Notes under the pieces: model-generated
The model's database searches: none
Seen by the model: the letters and a program-made list of their open reading frames with translations, nothing else
What the model was told of the DNA's origin: nothing
Position numbers and translations under genes: made by a program
Shown here: piece by piece, positions 1 to 9,478 of the stretch
Layout: each line of letters begins with the position of its first letter
Numbering within the stretch: position 1 is the stretch's first letter
Origin: Alphaproteobacteria bacterium
Lineage (GTDB): Bacteria > Pseudomonadota > Alphaproteobacteria > Sphingomonadales > Sphingomonadaceae
Assembly: GCA_018823325.1 (NCBI GenBank)
Contig: JAHJIJ010000018.1
Span: 62,001-126,000, forward strand
Length of the DNA: 64,000 nucleotides
Reading direction: 5' to 3'

Positions 1-46
1 CAGTTGCTGTTGCCCGTCCTGTTCCAGCGGGACCGTCGAACGCTGA

Positions 47-607
47 TCAGTTTTTGGAGGTGGCCATGGATTTGACCGTGGCCAGCGTGTTCTTCACGTG
101 ATCGCGGTAGTCGAGAGCGCTGTGCACATAGACGATGCGCCCAGCCGGGCTGATCACATAAGAGGTACGGTCCGTCTTTCCAGCGAAGGCAGGATTGTCG
201 CCCTTCAGCGCCACGTCATAGCCGGCGATCAGGCGCGGACCGGCAGAAGCGACCGCAAACTTTCCGCCGCACGCTTCGGTGGAAAAGCGCTGGAGCACAT
301 CGACCGGATCAGCCGACATGCCAATTACAGTCGCGCCTGCAGCCTTGAACTCATCCGCCATGTCGGCGAATTCCTTGGTCTCCGCCGTGCAGCCCTTGGT
401 GAAGGCGGCAGGGAAGAAATAGAGCACCACCGGTCCCTTCTTCAGCGCTTCGGAGAGCTTGACGGAGAAGACCTTACCTGCGAGCGCACCGCGCGTCTCG
501 AAATCAGGCGCCTTTGCACCGACCGGAAGCGCGGCGTGGGCTGCTGTCGCCAGAAGGACGCTGCCAAGCGTTGCAGCCAGTGCGGTCGTTGCTCTCCTGA
601 CGGTCAT
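47..607 (-). CDS. Secreted BCP/AhpC-type peroxiredoxin
   Basis: Thiol peroxidase of the AhpC/TSA-BCP superfamily, probably periplasmic. The 186-aa product starts MTVRRATT, has a Sec-type signal peptide ending near AAHA, and then a thioredoxin-like fold. The peroxidatic cysteine lies in FTKGCTAE, preceded by the strand VVLYFFPAAF. A second cysteine in TEACGGKF may be resolving, but that is inferred. I chose the ATG at 607 because AGGA lies 9 bases upstream and the signal peptide begins there; an ATG 45 bases further upstream would add a non-signal-like leader. It is divergent from recF. Reductant and substrate are unknown. Confidence 0.85.
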   Translation of the reverse strand: MTVRRATTALAATLGSVLLATAAHAALPVGAKAPDFETRGALAGKVFSVKLSEALKKGPVVLYFFPAAFTKGCTAETKEFADMADEFKAAGATVIGMSADPVDVLQRFSTEACGGKFAVASAGPRLIAGYDVALKGDNPAFAGKTDRTSYVISPAGRIVYVHSALDYRDHVKNTLATVKSMATSKN

Positions 608-694
608 GATGTCGTTCCTGCCTGATGATCGATGAAGCGCGCAATCTGCCACAGAAGCCCTTGGCGTGCCAGCCCTCTCCGGTTACGAGCAGCC

Positions 695-1762
695 ATGGCG
701 ATCGACCGCCTTGCCCTCACCAACTTCCGCAATCATGCCGACGCCCTGATTGCGCCTGATACATCGATGATCGTCCTGACCGGCGAGAATGGCGCGGGCA
801 AGACCAATATATTGGAAGCGATTTCTCTGCTCGCCCCGGGTCGCGGCCTGCGTGGTGCCGCACTGCGTGACATGGCTCGACAGGGTGGCCCCGGTGGATT
901 TGCTGTCTCGGCGCGACTGGGGGATTCGCAGATCGGCACCGGAACCGACGCAAGCGCCCCTGACAAGCGGCAGGTACGGATCGATGGGCGGACAACTCCC
1001 GCCAACAGCCTCTCAGTCAGGCTGGCACTTAGCTGGCTCACGCCAGCCATGGACCGGCTGTTTCTCGAAAGTCCGGGTGGGCGCCGACGGTTTCTGGATC
1101 GGCTGGTGCTCGCATATGACCCGGGCCACGCACATCACAGCACACGCTACGAAGCCGCCATGCGAGCACGCAACGCCCTGCTGGCCAACGAGGAGCCGGC
1201 CGATCCCGCGTGGCTCGCCGCGCTCGAAGCGCGCATGGCTGAGCATGGCGCGGCGATCGACTCTTCCCGTCGCGCACTGATCTCCGCGCTGGAGCAGGAG
1301 ATTGATGCAAATGCACAGCATTTGTTCGCACGGCCAACCCTCGTCCTTTCGGGCGCAACGGAAGGCGAATTGGGACTCGCCGATCAACTAAGAGCGTCCC
1401 GTCAGCGCGACCGCGCGGCAGGTCGCACGCTTGCCGGACCCCATCGCAGCGATTTGCTTGTCCGGCATTTGAGCAAGGATCAAGACGCGGCCCTATGTTC
1501 AACGGGCGAGCAAAAAGCGTTGCTGCTCAGTATCATGCTCGCTCATGCCCAGCTCATCGGCTCGCATAGCGGAAGACAGCTGATCATTCTGCTGGATGAA
1601 GTCGCCGCCCATCTTGATCCGGCGCGACGGCGCGCCCTCTTCGAGCGTCTTCTCGCAACCGGCGGTCAGGTCTGGATGACAGGAACTGAAGCCAGCCTTT
1701 TTGAGGGTCTGGAACAGGCGAACTATTTCAACGTGGCCGCCGGTCAGATCATCCGGCGCTGA
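695..1762 (+). CDS. recF: DNA replication and repair protein RecF
   Basis: SMC-like ATPase that helps load RecA at single-strand gaps during recombinational repair, with RecO and RecR. The 355-aa product begins MAIDRLALTNFRNH, the typical RecF N-terminus. Walker A is GENGAGKT at about residues 30-37, the signature region is STGEQKALL, and Walker B is ILLDEVAAHLD near residue 310. An upstream in-frame ATG at 632 is rejected because family homology begins at 695. No strong Shine-Dalgarno is visible. It is convergent with dgt and lies about 46 kb from dnaN, so there is no classical dnaA-dnaN-recF block. Confidence 0.93.
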   Translation: MAIDRLALTNFRNHADALIAPDTSMIVLTGENGAGKTNILEAISLLAPGRGLRGAALRDMARQGGPGGFAVSARLGDSQIGTGTDASAPDKRQVRIDGRTTPANSLSVRLALSWLTPAMDRLFLESPGGRRRFLDRLVLAYDPGHAHHSTRYEAAMRARNALLANEEPADPAWLAALEARMAEHGAAIDSSRRALISALEQEIDANAQHLFARPTLVLSGATEGELGLADQLRASRQRDRAAGRTLAGPHRSDLLVRHLSKDQDAALCSTGEQKALLLSIMLAHAQLIGSHSGRQLIILLDEVAAHLDPARRRALFERLLATGGQVWMTGTEASLFEGLEQANYFNVAAGQIIRR

Positions 1763-1786
1763 AACCAAGCCTTGCACGGCCGCTGA

Positions 1787-2944
1787 TTATTGCGACGCTC
1801 CGTAAATCGCACGATGCGCTCGTTCGGCGAACCGGTCGGTCATTCCTGCGATGTAGTCGGCGATGTGGCGGCTGCGAAAAGGCTCTTCGATCGCGCAATT
1901 GGCATCCCAGGCAGATTCCATCAGCGCGGGATCGCGCTGATAGGCCTGAAACAAGCCGGCAACCACCACCCTCGCCCGGTCAGCTGCCGCAAGCTGGCTG
2001 GGATGGTGATAAAGATTGGCGTACATGAACCGCTTGAGCTGGCGCTCCTCCTCGCGCATCTCGTCGGAGAAGGCCACGACCGGTCGGCCAGCGGCACGGA
2101 CAGCGGACACATCGCCGTCAACCAGGCCGAGAGCTTCAAGATTTGCGCGGGTGGTCTGGATGAGATCGTTTACCATGATGCCGATCTGGTCGCGGATCAG
2201 TTCGCGCTGGAGGCGCTCCGGCGGGAGATCGGGGTAACGAGCAACGACCTGCTCCCAGCATCTGCGGACGAAAGGCACTTCCAGCAGCTGATCCAGCGAC
2301 AATATGCCCGCGCGCAGCCCATCGTCGATATCGTGATTGTCGTAGGCGACGTCGTCAGCGAGCGCCGCGACTTGGGCCTCGAGAGACGGCCAACTCGAAA
2401 GCTCGAGCGGGAAGGCATCGTCGACCTCTTTCATCGCCCAGTTGGGTGCCAGCACCGGACCATTGTGTTTGGCCAGACCCTCCAGCATTTCCCAACTCAG
2501 ATTGAGACCGGAAAAGCGCGGATAGGCGTTCTCAAGGAGCGAAAGAGTCCTCAGACAGTGAGCGTTGTGATCGAAACCGCCATGCGAAATCAGGGCCTCC
2601 TCGAGCGCGTCCTCGCCGGAATGGCCGAACGGGGGATGGCCAATGTCATGAGCGAGGCACAACGCCTCTGTGAGATCCTCATTGAGCCCGAGAACGCGCG
2701 CAATCGTCCGCCCGATCTGCGCAACCTCAAGGCTGTGCGTGAGGCGGACACGGTAATGATCCCCATCGGGCGCAATGAACACCTGGGTTTTGTGGCGCAG
2801 CCGCCGAAAGCTGATCGAATGAATGATCCGGTCACGGTCGCGCTGAAAAATGTCGCGAGGACCGCGTGCTTCGCCGCCAAGCTCGGCATGCTGCCGCCCG
2901 CGGCTATCAGCCGGGTTGCAGGCATAGGATGCGAGGGCGCTCAT
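1787..2944 (-). CDS. dgt: Deoxyguanosinetriphosphate triphosphohydrolase-like protein
   Basis: HD-domain nucleotidohydrolase of the Dgt family, which releases triphosphate from dGTP or related dNTPs. The 385 aa match the usual length of Dgt-like proteins. Metal ligands are visible as [22 protein letters not shown] and a later [12 protein letters not shown], with the N-terminal family motif [10 protein letters not shown]. The start overlaps the stop of the upstream SPOR gene by ATGA, so the two are probably translationally coupled. It is the last gene of the dcw-linked transcription unit. Specificity for dGTP versus other dNTPs cannot be read from sequence. Confidence 0.9.
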   Translation of the reverse strand: MSALASYACNPADSRGRQHAELGGEARGPRDIFQRDRDRIIHSISFRRLRHKTQVFIAPDGDHYRVRLTHSLEVAQIGRTIARVLGLNEDLTEALCLAHDIGHPPFGHSGEDALEEALISHGGFDHNAHCLRTLSLLENAYPRFSGLNLSWEMLEGLAKHNGPVLAPNWAMKEVDDAFPLELSSWPSLEAQVAALADDVAYDNHDIDDGLRAGILSLDQLLEVPFVRRCWEQVVARYPDLPPERLQRELIRDQIGIMVNDLIQTTRANLEALGLVDGDVSAVRAAGRPVVAFSDEMREEERQLKRFMYANLYHHPSQLAAADRARVVVAGLFQAYQRDPALMESAWDANCAIEEPFRSRHIADYIAGMTDRFAERAHRAIYGASQ

Positions 2945-4665
2945 TGTCCGCCGATCTTGGCAACTTCCTCGCCTGCTTCGCTCTGCCAGAAAAAGGCGTC
3001 GCTGCCCGCCTTCCGGAGCTCTGCAACGACCGCACGGGCATCTTCAGGCCGACGAAATGGCCCGATCAACAAGCGACGCGTCTCACCCCAGGCGGACGTC
3101 CAGCCATCATGACCGGCAAGCGTCTCTCCATACGTGCGTCGCAATCGGCGCAAGTCAAAAGCTAACGCATCCGGATCCCGTCCGGCTGCAAGTTGCACCC
3201 AGTTCCTTGACGGATTTGCAGCGAGCTTAGCCTTGCGTTCAGCTTCGGCTTTTCGAGCAGCCTCGGCCTTCGCACGGGCCTCTGCCTCGACTTTTGCCTT
3301 TGCAGCTGCTGCTGCCGATGCCGCCCGGCGCTGCTCCTGGATTCGCGCCACGGTTTCGAGATCGGCAACAGCAACCTGCCGCCGTTCCTGCTCAGGGACT
3401 TCCAGCGCCTGCAGTGTATCGCCCAACGAGCGCGCCGGTTGCGCGGGAGGAGATGGCGTTTGAGCTGTCGGGCGAGCGGCGCCAGCGTCGGAAGCCGCCG
3501 GTGTTGGCTGTGTCACAGAAGATTGCGCAGCACGCTGCGGCACAGCCGCGCGACTGGGTGGCTGCTGAACGACAGCCGCGGTGGCTCCACTATTGGAAAC
3601 GGCAGATCGATCGGTCGAGGGTTGTGACGAATTTGAAGCCGCGCGCGCGGGCGGTGGCGGCGCAGCGTTGGACGCAGGAGAAGAGGGTTGGGATGCAGGG
3701 GCAGGCGCGGTTGTCACTACAACGGGTTTTGACTTGGACGCGGTTTGCGTGCGCCGGGCCTGCCGCGCCGCCCGCTCGGCCGCACGACGCTCGGCTGCCG
3801 TTTGACGCCGACCGCTTCCGTCGCGTTCGGCGCTAGCTACGGCTTGCGCATCGCGCGCGCGCACCGGCTCGGGCGCTGCCAGACGGAGCACATTTGCTGG
3901 ATACTCGCCATAATGGACAGCCGACGCCTTTTGCGTAGCGCTCAACAGTGGCAGTCGCTGCATGTAAGGATCTAGCGCTTCGGCCAGCCCCTTGGGCATG
4001 CTGGACTGCATGATGGAGCGCGCATCGGCGATCCGCCCGTTCATCGCGAGGATGAATGCCCGCATGCGCCAGGCTTCACGGTCGCCTTCACCCAGCGCGG
4101 GCTGCAATTGCTGCTCTGCTTCTGCCAGATTGCCGGATATGCCCAACGAAACGGCGTAACGAAGTTGAGCGACACGGTCGGCCGGATTCATCTGAAGCGC
4201 CGCGCGGTAATCCTGTTGTGCTTTCGCCTGCTGGCCGGTGAGGTCGTAGGCCATCGCACGCTCGGCCAAATGTGCTTGCGCTCCGACACCCAGCGCGGCT
4301 GCGGCATCGAAATTGGCCGCAGCTTCAGCTGGTTGCTTCAGGGCGATCTGCACGACGGCGAGCCCCAGCCTGGCTCGCCCGTTGCGCCCATCCACCATGT
4401 TGGCGCGGGTGAAAAAGCCGTTGGCTGCCTGAACATCCCCCAGATCGAGCGCGGCCTGACCTGCCCCCAAAAGGGCGTTCACATCCTGAGGATTGCGGGA
4501 GAGCGACGCGAGATGTCGGTTCAGCGCAGCCACAGCCTCAGCCGGAGGGGTGGCCTGCACCATCTGTCCGCTCTGCGCGTAGACAGGAGCTGCGATGGCC
4601 ACCGACAGGGCCAGAATGCAGCGCGTCAACCTCACGAATTCATACCCTTCCGTCCGGCGGAGCAT
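2941..4665 (-). CDS. TPR and SPOR domain periplasmic protein
   Basis: Probable envelope protein that binds septal peptidoglycan. An N-terminal signal peptide ([18 protein letters not shown]) is followed by TPR-like helical repeats over about residues 45-230. Then comes a long Ala/Pro/Gln/Ser-rich linker with an Arg/Ala/Lys-rich charged helix around 440-490, and a C-terminal SPOR domain ([14 protein letters not shown] to the end). SPOR domains bind denuded glycan strands at division sites, which fits its place directly downstream of ftsZ. Two starts are plausible: ATG at 4665, or GTG at 4635 with GGAAGGG upstream and the signal peptide right after it. It overlaps dgt by ATGA. Confidence 0.82.
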   Translation of the reverse strand: MLRRTEGYEFVRLTRCILALSVAIAAPVYAQSGQMVQATPPAEAVAALNRHLASLSRNPQDVNALLGAGQAALDLGDVQAANGFFTRANMVDGRNGRARLGLAVVQIALKQPAEAAANFDAAAALGVGAQAHLAERAMAYDLTGQQAKAQQDYRAALQMNPADRVAQLRYAVSLGISGNLAEAEQQLQPALGEGDREAWRMRAFILAMNGRIADARSIMQSSMPKGLAEALDPYMQRLPLLSATQKASAVHYGEYPANVLRLAAPEPVRARDAQAVASAERDGSGRRQTAAERRAAERAARQARRTQTASKSKPVVVTTAPAPASQPSSPASNAAPPPPARAASNSSQPSTDRSAVSNSGATAAVVQQPPSRAAVPQRAAQSSVTQPTPAASDAGAARPTAQTPSPPAQPARSLGDTLQALEVPEQERRQVAVADLETVARIQEQRRAASAAAAAKAKVEAEARAKAEAARKAEAERKAKLAANPSRNWVQLAAGRDPDALAFDLRRLRRTYGETLAGHDGWTSAWGETRRLLIGPFRRPEDARAVVAELRKAGSDAFFWQSEAGEEVAKIGGQ

Positions 4666-4689
4666 CGAGATGCCCCGCCGCGAACAGTT

Positions 4690-6174
4690 TTACTGATTGT
4701 TCTGCCTGTTCAGGAAACGCGGGACCTCGAACTCCGTCCGATCGTTGTCGCTTTCCTCCGCATTGCTCTGACGCGCCTGTCCGCGAGCGAGCTGCGACAT
4801 GCGCTCGAACAGCGTGCCACCGCCGACGACCTTGCCGGCAGGCTCTGCGGCCGGCTGCGGCGGATCAACCCGCAAGGGAGGCTCAGGCGAGACGCTGTTG
4901 TCGAGAACCAGCTCATCCTCACCGGTGATGTCATCAAAGGTCGACGCGACAAACCGGGGTGCCGGCTTGACGTCCTCCGGGGTAGATGAGGCCGCAACAG
5001 CCTTTGCCTCAGGTTCCTCTGGCGCAGTCTCGTGCTGCGCAGCGCTCAGGCCGCCCAGATCGAGTGTGTCATCCTGATGCGGCGTCGGCTCGGCGCGGGC
5101 AAGATTGGCAGGCGCCGACACGGACGGTGCCGCGGCGCGCGGGGCGGCAGCAACACCCATATCGCCCAGCTTGAACGGCTGGCTGCGAGACTGGGCCGTG
5201 GCACTGGCTTCATTGTCGATGCCTGTCGCAACCACCGAGACGCGAATCTTGCCGTTCAGCTGTTCATTGAAGGCCGAACCCCAGATGATGTTCGCATCGG
5301 GATCGACCAGCTCGCGGATGTGATTGGCGGCTTCATCGACTTCCATGAGGCGCATGTCTTCGCCACCGACGATCGACACGATCACACCCTTGGCGCCGCG
5401 CATCGACACACCGTCAAGCAGCGGATTGGCAATGGCTTTCTCGGCAGCCTCGAGAGCGCGGCCGTCGCCCTCGGCTTCGCCAGTGCCCATCATCGCCTTG
5501 CCCATCTCCTCCATCACCGAACGAACGTCGGCGAAGTCGAGATTGATGAGGCCCGGCATAACCATGAGATCGGTAATGCCGCGCACGCCCTGCTGCAGCA
5601 CTTCGTCGGCCATTTCGAACGCTTCCTTGAAGGTCGTGTTCGGATTGGCGATCAGGAACAGATTCTGGTTCGGAATGACGATGAGGGTATCGACGTGCTT
5701 CTGCAGCTCTTCGATGCCCGAATCCGCCGAACGCATGCGGCGCGAACCTTCGAACGTGAACGGCTTGGTGACCACGCCGACCGTGAGGATGCCCTTCTCG
5801 CGCGCAGCCTTGGCGATGACGGGCGCCGCGCCAGTACCGGTGCCGCCGCCCATGCCTGCCGCGATGAAGCACATATGGACGCCCTCAAGCGCCTCCTGCA
5901 CATCCGCGATGGTTTCTTCCGCCGCTGCCCGGCCAATGTCCGGCCGCGAGCCAGCGCCCAGTCCTTCAGTGATCCGGGGGCCAAGCTGAATCCGACGCTC
6001 CGCCGGAGAGGCATTGAGCGCCTGGGCATCCGTGTTAGCGACAATGAAATCGACGCCATCAACGGACGCGCCAATCATGTTCGCGATCGCGTTTCCGCCC
6101 GCCCCGCCGACGCCAATGACGGTGATCCGCGGCTTCAGCTCGTCCACATGGGGCGGACCGATCTCAATGCTCAT
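4690..6174 (-). CDS. ftsZ: Cell division protein FtsZ
   Basis: Tubulin-like GTPase that polymerises into the Z ring. The 494-aa product has the N-terminal motif [10 protein letters not shown], the tubulin signature [11 protein letters not shown] near residue 110, the T7-loop region NLDFADV, a long variable Ala/Pro/Glu-rich linker from about 330 to 470, and the C-terminal peptide [10 protein letters not shown] that contacts FtsA. ATG at 6174 has GGAGGAG seven bases upstream; a TTG codon just before it is in frame but unlikely. A 116-base gap, the only sizeable one in the cluster, separates it from ftsA. Confidence 0.97.
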   Translation of the reverse strand: MSIEIGPPHVDELKPRITVIGVGGAGGNAIANMIGASVDGVDFIVANTDAQALNASPAERRIQLGPRITEGLGAGSRPDIGRAAAEETIADVQEALEGVHMCFIAAGMGGGTGTGAAPVIAKAAREKGILTVGVVTKPFTFEGSRRMRSADSGIEELQKHVDTLIVIPNQNLFLIANPNTTFKEAFEMADEVLQQGVRGITDLMVMPGLINLDFADVRSVMEEMGKAMMGTGEAEGDGRALEAAEKAIANPLLDGVSMRGAKGVIVSIVGGEDMRLMEVDEAANHIRELVDPDANIIWGSAFNEQLNGKIRVSVVATGIDNEASATAQSRSQPFKLGDMGVAAAPRAAAPSVSAPANLARAEPTPHQDDTLDLGGLSAAQHETAPEEPEAKAVAASSTPEDVKPAPRFVASTFDDITGEDELVLDNSVSPEPPLRVDPPQPAAEPAGKVVGGGTLFERMSQLARGQARQSNAEESDNDRTEFEVPRFLNRQNNQ

Positions 6175-6290
6175 CAACTATCTCCTCCGGGCGCAAACTG
6201 CGCCTTTCACCTTGTCGAGATTCATGCACCAGATGAGCGGCCAATTCACGCTCTTTTTAACCGTTCATCCACAATATATTGCGTTCCGAC
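6175..6290 (-). promoter_or_regulatory. ftsA-ftsZ intergenic leader with GANTC site and SD-adjacent hairpin
   Basis: This is the only gap over 30 bases inside the ftsI-to-ftsZ run. It holds a GATTC at 6219-6223, which is a GANTC methylation site of the CcrM type. It also holds a 6-bp hairpin (arms 6190-6195 and 6199-6204, loop 3 bases) directly upstream of the ftsZ Shine-Dalgarno. A nine-mer at 6265-6273 is one mismatch from the DnaA box TTATCCACA. A dedicated ftsZ promoter is likely here by analogy with Caulobacter, but I cannot place -35/-10 boxes confidently. Confidence 0.45.
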
Positions 6291-7550
6291 CTAATAGCCG
6301 GCCCGCAGTGCTGCGATCAGGCGCTGAACGACTGCCGCGCCGCGCGCCGTGTGGACGCGCTGCTCCCGCAAGGGGCGTTGCAGCAGGTCCTGCCGCTCCT
6401 TTGAAGCATAGAGCGCGAGGCCAGCCAGGGTCGCAAACGCCGGGCCACGATGCGCCTCCGGCATGGCGTCGAGCAGCTTGGGGCGACCAATGCGGACAGC
6501 ACGACCGAGCGCCGTCTGGGCATAGTCTGCCATGCCTTTGAGTTCCGCGCCACCGCCAGTGAGAACCACCTGACGCCCGACGGGGGAATGGAAGCCCATC
6601 TCGCCAAGCGCTTTGTTCACTTCGGCCATCAACCGGTTCAGACGCTCGCAAATAACACCGACCAGCTCGGCCCGGGTCACCCGGCGCGCTTCCGTCTGCT
6701 CCGCGCTGCTCGCCGCGGGAGCAATCTCAATGATCTCCCGGAAATCACGCCGCGATTGCATGGCCGAACCATAGAAGCACTTCATGCGCTCAGCTTGACT
6801 GCGACGAATACCAAAGGCCGAGGCGATATCGTCCGTTACATCAGCCGCGCCAATCGGAATGGACTTAAGGCCGACCAGCATGCCCCCGATGTGCAAGGAG
6901 ACATTCGTCACGCCGGCACCCAACTCGACCAGTGCAACACCGAGATCCCGCTCTTCGTCCGACAGGCAGGCCGCAGCCGTCGCCACCGGTGCGGCGATGA
7001 TGCTCTGGACATCCAGATAGGCGCCACGAACGCTCGTTTCGAGATTCCGCAAGGGCGCACCGTCGGCCAGCACCACATGGACGTCGACTCCAAGCTGATC
7101 GGCATGAAGCCCCAATGGCCGCGCGACGCCGCGCATTCCGTCAATCGTGTATAACGTCGGCTGCGCCTGGAGGATCACGCGCCCGCCCGGATCGATCCGT
7201 TCCCGGGCCTGATCATATAAGCTTTCGATATCCGCCTGCTCAATCCGCCTTCCACCGACGTTGATCTCGACAGGCTCGACCTTGCTCTCAATGCTGCCGC
7301 CCGAGAAGCTGAGGATCACCTTTTCGATGTTGATACCGGCGACCTTTTCGGCTTGCTCGACTGTTTCTCGTACGGCCAGTTCCGTGCGCTCCATATCAAC
7401 GACGAAGCCACGACGGACCCCCCTGCTCTCGCGCTGGCCCGTCCCCAGAACGGCGAGTGTGCCATCCTCCTGCTTGCGCGCGATCAGGGCCGACACCTTC
7501 CAGGTGCCGATGTCGATGGCCGTGATCAGTCCGTCACCGCGACCGGCCAT
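6291..7550 (-). CDS. ftsA: Cell division protein FtsA
   Basis: Actin-like ATPase that tethers FtsZ to the membrane and recruits later division proteins. The 419-aa product starts with a phosphate-binding motif in ITAIDIGTWKVSALI. It carries the SHS2 1C subdomain around residues 85-165 and the nucleotide-binding motifs GAGVTNVSLH and VVLTGGGAELKGM. The C-terminus contains a basic, hydrophobic stretch (VVQRLIAALRAGY) suited to be the membrane-targeting amphipathic helix. It lies 3 bases downstream of ftsQ and 116 bases upstream of ftsZ. Confidence 0.96.
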   Translation of the reverse strand: MAGRGDGLITAIDIGTWKVSALIARKQEDGTLAVLGTGQRESRGVRRGFVVDMERTELAVRETVEQAEKVAGINIEKVILSFSGGSIESKVEPVEINVGGRRIEQADIESLYDQARERIDPGGRVILQAQPTLYTIDGMRGVARPLGLHADQLGVDVHVVLADGAPLRNLETSVRGAYLDVQSIIAAPVATAAACLSDEERDLGVALVELGAGVTNVSLHIGGMLVGLKSIPIGAADVTDDIASAFGIRRSQAERMKCFYGSAMQSRRDFREIIEIAPAASSAEQTEARRVTRAELVGVICERLNRLMAEVNKALGEMGFHSPVGRQVVLTGGGAELKGMADYAQTALGRAVRIGRPKLLDAMPEAHRGPAFATLAGLALYASKERQDLLQRPLREQRVHTARGAAVVQRLIAALRAGY

Positions 7551-7553
7551 ATC

Positions 7554-8519
7554 TCAACCCTCCCGATTTTGGGCGGGCGATGCTGAAGGCCGTTCGGACT
7601 CCCCGGTCGTCACGACAGCCTCACTCTTCGCAGACGTCACAGCCGGAGCCTCAGCCTCCTTTTTGCCGGGTGGCAAGCGAAGTACAAAGCGCGCCGGATC
7701 GCGCATATCAAAGCGCAGGACACCGCGACCAAGCAGACGATCCACCCCGTCCATTCTCGCGAAGTTGACCAGCGCAGCTGAGGCCTCTGCTTCCCCTTCC
7801 GGCAGCATCAGTTGCTCGCCCGACTGAAACCGCAAATCCCACCGGCGATTGCCTACCCAGGTGGCGCCCGCGAGCATCGGCTTGAGCGCAGGGGCCGAAT
7901 CCATCAACGCGGAAAGGGCTTCCGTTCGCTTGTTTGCGTCCGGCCCCACCACCAAGGGAAGGTCGGGAATGGCTTCGGGATCAATCGGACCCAGTTCGAC
8001 GCCAGCAGCATCCACAAGAGTGAGCCGCCCGTCATTCTGCCACACGGCTGCCGGCTGACGCTCCACCACGTCCACGATCAGGGCGTCCGGCAAGCGGCGG
8101 GATATGCGAGCTTCCTTCACCCAGCCGAGCGTCATCACCTCATCGCGCAACCGATCCAAATCAACCGCGAGCATCGACCGCTCGACATATTTCACGGCAA
8201 TATCGGACACCTGCATTTCGTCCATGCGTTCAAGGCCGCGCACTTCGATCTTCGCGACAGCAAAGCCGGCACGTCCGGCAAGATCATTCACTTCGGCCCG
8301 CAGCATCGCCGGGAGCCCAAGAAAACTGGCCATCAACCAGAACAGGGCAAGCAGGACCAAGCCGATCCCCCAGGTCATCAGCCGATTGATCTGCGCGGGG
8401 CTGAGCGGAACATAATCCAGCAGCTTGTCGAGATTGCTCCTCGCCCGCCGCGGCTTGCGGCCGCTCCGGTTCGTGCGCGCGCCGTTTGCCGAGCCGCGCT
8501 TTATCGTCGCGCTGTTCAT
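7554..8519 (-). CDS. ftsQ: Cell division protein FtsQ
   Basis: Bitopic inner-membrane division protein that bridges early and late divisome factors. The 321-aa product has an Arg/Lys-rich cytoplasmic N-terminus, one membrane segment near residues 48-70 (MTWGIGLVLLALFWLMASFLG), a POTRA domain (FAVAKIEVRGLERMDEMQV onward) and the FtsQ beta domain. The C-terminus is Ala/Glu/Ser-rich and likely disordered. The start overlaps ddl by ATGA. Sequence conservation in FtsQ is low, but the topology and position between ddl and ftsA make the call firm. Confidence 0.93.
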   Translation of the reverse strand: MNSATIKRGSANGARTNRSGRKPRRARSNLDKLLDYVPLSPAQINRLMTWGIGLVLLALFWLMASFLGLPAMLRAEVNDLAGRAGFAVAKIEVRGLERMDEMQVSDIAVKYVERSMLAVDLDRLRDEVMTLGWVKEARISRRLPDALIVDVVERQPAAVWQNDGRLTLVDAAGVELGPIDPEAIPDLPLVVGPDANKRTEALSALMDSAPALKPMLAGATWVGNRRWDLRFQSGEQLMLPEGEAEASAALVNFARMDGVDRLLGRGVLRFDMRDPARFVLRLPPGKKEAEAPAVTSAKSEAVVTTGESERPSASPAQNREG

Positions 8520-9478
8520 CGCCTTCCCCCACGATCTGCCAGAGCCTCAGCGATAATATTCTCAACGAGATCGCTATAGCTCATACCCAAATATTTCGCC
8601 TGCTCCGGCACCAGGCTTAACGATGTCATGCCCGGCTGCGTGTTCACTTCGAGCAGGAAGAGCCCCTCCAAACCGCGCTCGTCATCCCAACGGAAATCAG
8701 AACGTGAGGTGCCCTTGCACCCTAGCAACTGGTGCGCCCGCAGCGCGATGTCCATCATCGCCGCTGCAATCTCGGCCGGCACGTCCGCCGGACAGATGTG
8801 GTCGGTCATGCCATCGGTATATTTGGCTTCATAATCGTAGAAGCCGCTCTTGGGGCGCAGTTCGGTGACGGCCAACGCACGATCACCGAGGACAGCGACC
8901 GTGAGCTCACGTCCCCGGATGAACGGCTCGGCCAGCAGATGATCGAATTCCTGCCATGGCCCCACAACGTCCCGCCCGATTGGGTTCCCATAATTGCCGT
9001 CCGGCATGATGATGGCAACGCCGACTGACGAGCCCTCATTCACCGGCTTCACCACATAGGGGCGCGGCAGCGGATCGGCCTGGAACAGATCTTCCGAGGC
9101 CACAATGTGCCCGCCGGGCATCGGGATGCCATGCGGCACGAGATGCTGCTTGGTCAGTTGCTTGTCGATGGCGATCACGGAGGTTGCGAGGCCGCTGTGC
9201 GTGTAAACGAAGCCCATGATGTCCATGAGCCCTTGCACCGAACCATCCTCACCCGGCACACCGTGCAGGGCATTGAACACCACATCGGGATTGGCGGCGA
9301 TGAGTCTGGCCGGAAAATCGCGGCCTTCCGCCGGAGTGGCGCCAAGGTCAATCGGCACGACCTGATGCCCACGCTCTTCGAGCGCCTGAATGACGCCGCT
9401 GGCACTTGAGAGCGACACTTCTCGCTCCGCGGCCCAACCACCCATCAGGACGGCAACTTTGAGGGGCGGCAAACTCAC
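8516..9478 (-). CDS. ddl: D-alanine--D-alanine ligase
   Basis: ATP-grasp enzyme that joins two D-alanines for the tip of the peptidoglycan stem peptide. The 320-aa product shows the N-terminal VLMGGWAAEREVSLSS motif, the ATP-binding loop KPVNEGSSVGV near residue 150, and the magnesium-binding C-terminal stretch LFLLEVNTQPGMTSLS. It starts at a GTG whose first bases overlap the murB stop (GTGA), which implies coupled translation. It lies in its usual place between murB and ftsQ. Confidence 0.96.
   Translation of the reverse strand: MSLPPLKVAVLMGGWAAEREVSLSSASGVIQALEERGHQVVPIDLGATPAEGRDFPARLIAANPDVVFNALHGVPGEDGSVQGLMDIMGFVYTHSGLATSVIAIDKQLTKQHLVPHGIPMPGGHIVASEDLFQADPLPRPYVVKPVNEGSSVGVAIIMPDGNYGNPIGRDVVGPWQEFDHLLAEPFIRGRELTVAVLGDRALAVTELRPKSGFYDYEAKYTDGMTDHICPADVPAEIAAAMMDIALRAHQLLGCKGTSRSDFRWDDERGLEGLFLLEVNTQPGMTSLSLVPEQAKYLGMSYSDLVENIIAEALADRGGRR

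Noticed and set aside
1790..3112. 440-aa plus-strand open frame
   Set aside because: Antisense to dgt and the end of the SPOR gene; composition matches a GC-rich shadow frame and it lacks known motifs.
6240..6290. Possible EcfG promoter before ftsZ (GGAAC with a later CGGTT)
   Set aside because: Spacing is 18 and the -10 element is not CGTT; judged chance.
5032..6294. 420-aa plus-strand open frame
   Set aside because: Lies opposite ftsZ; Arg/His-rich shadow frame without domain features.
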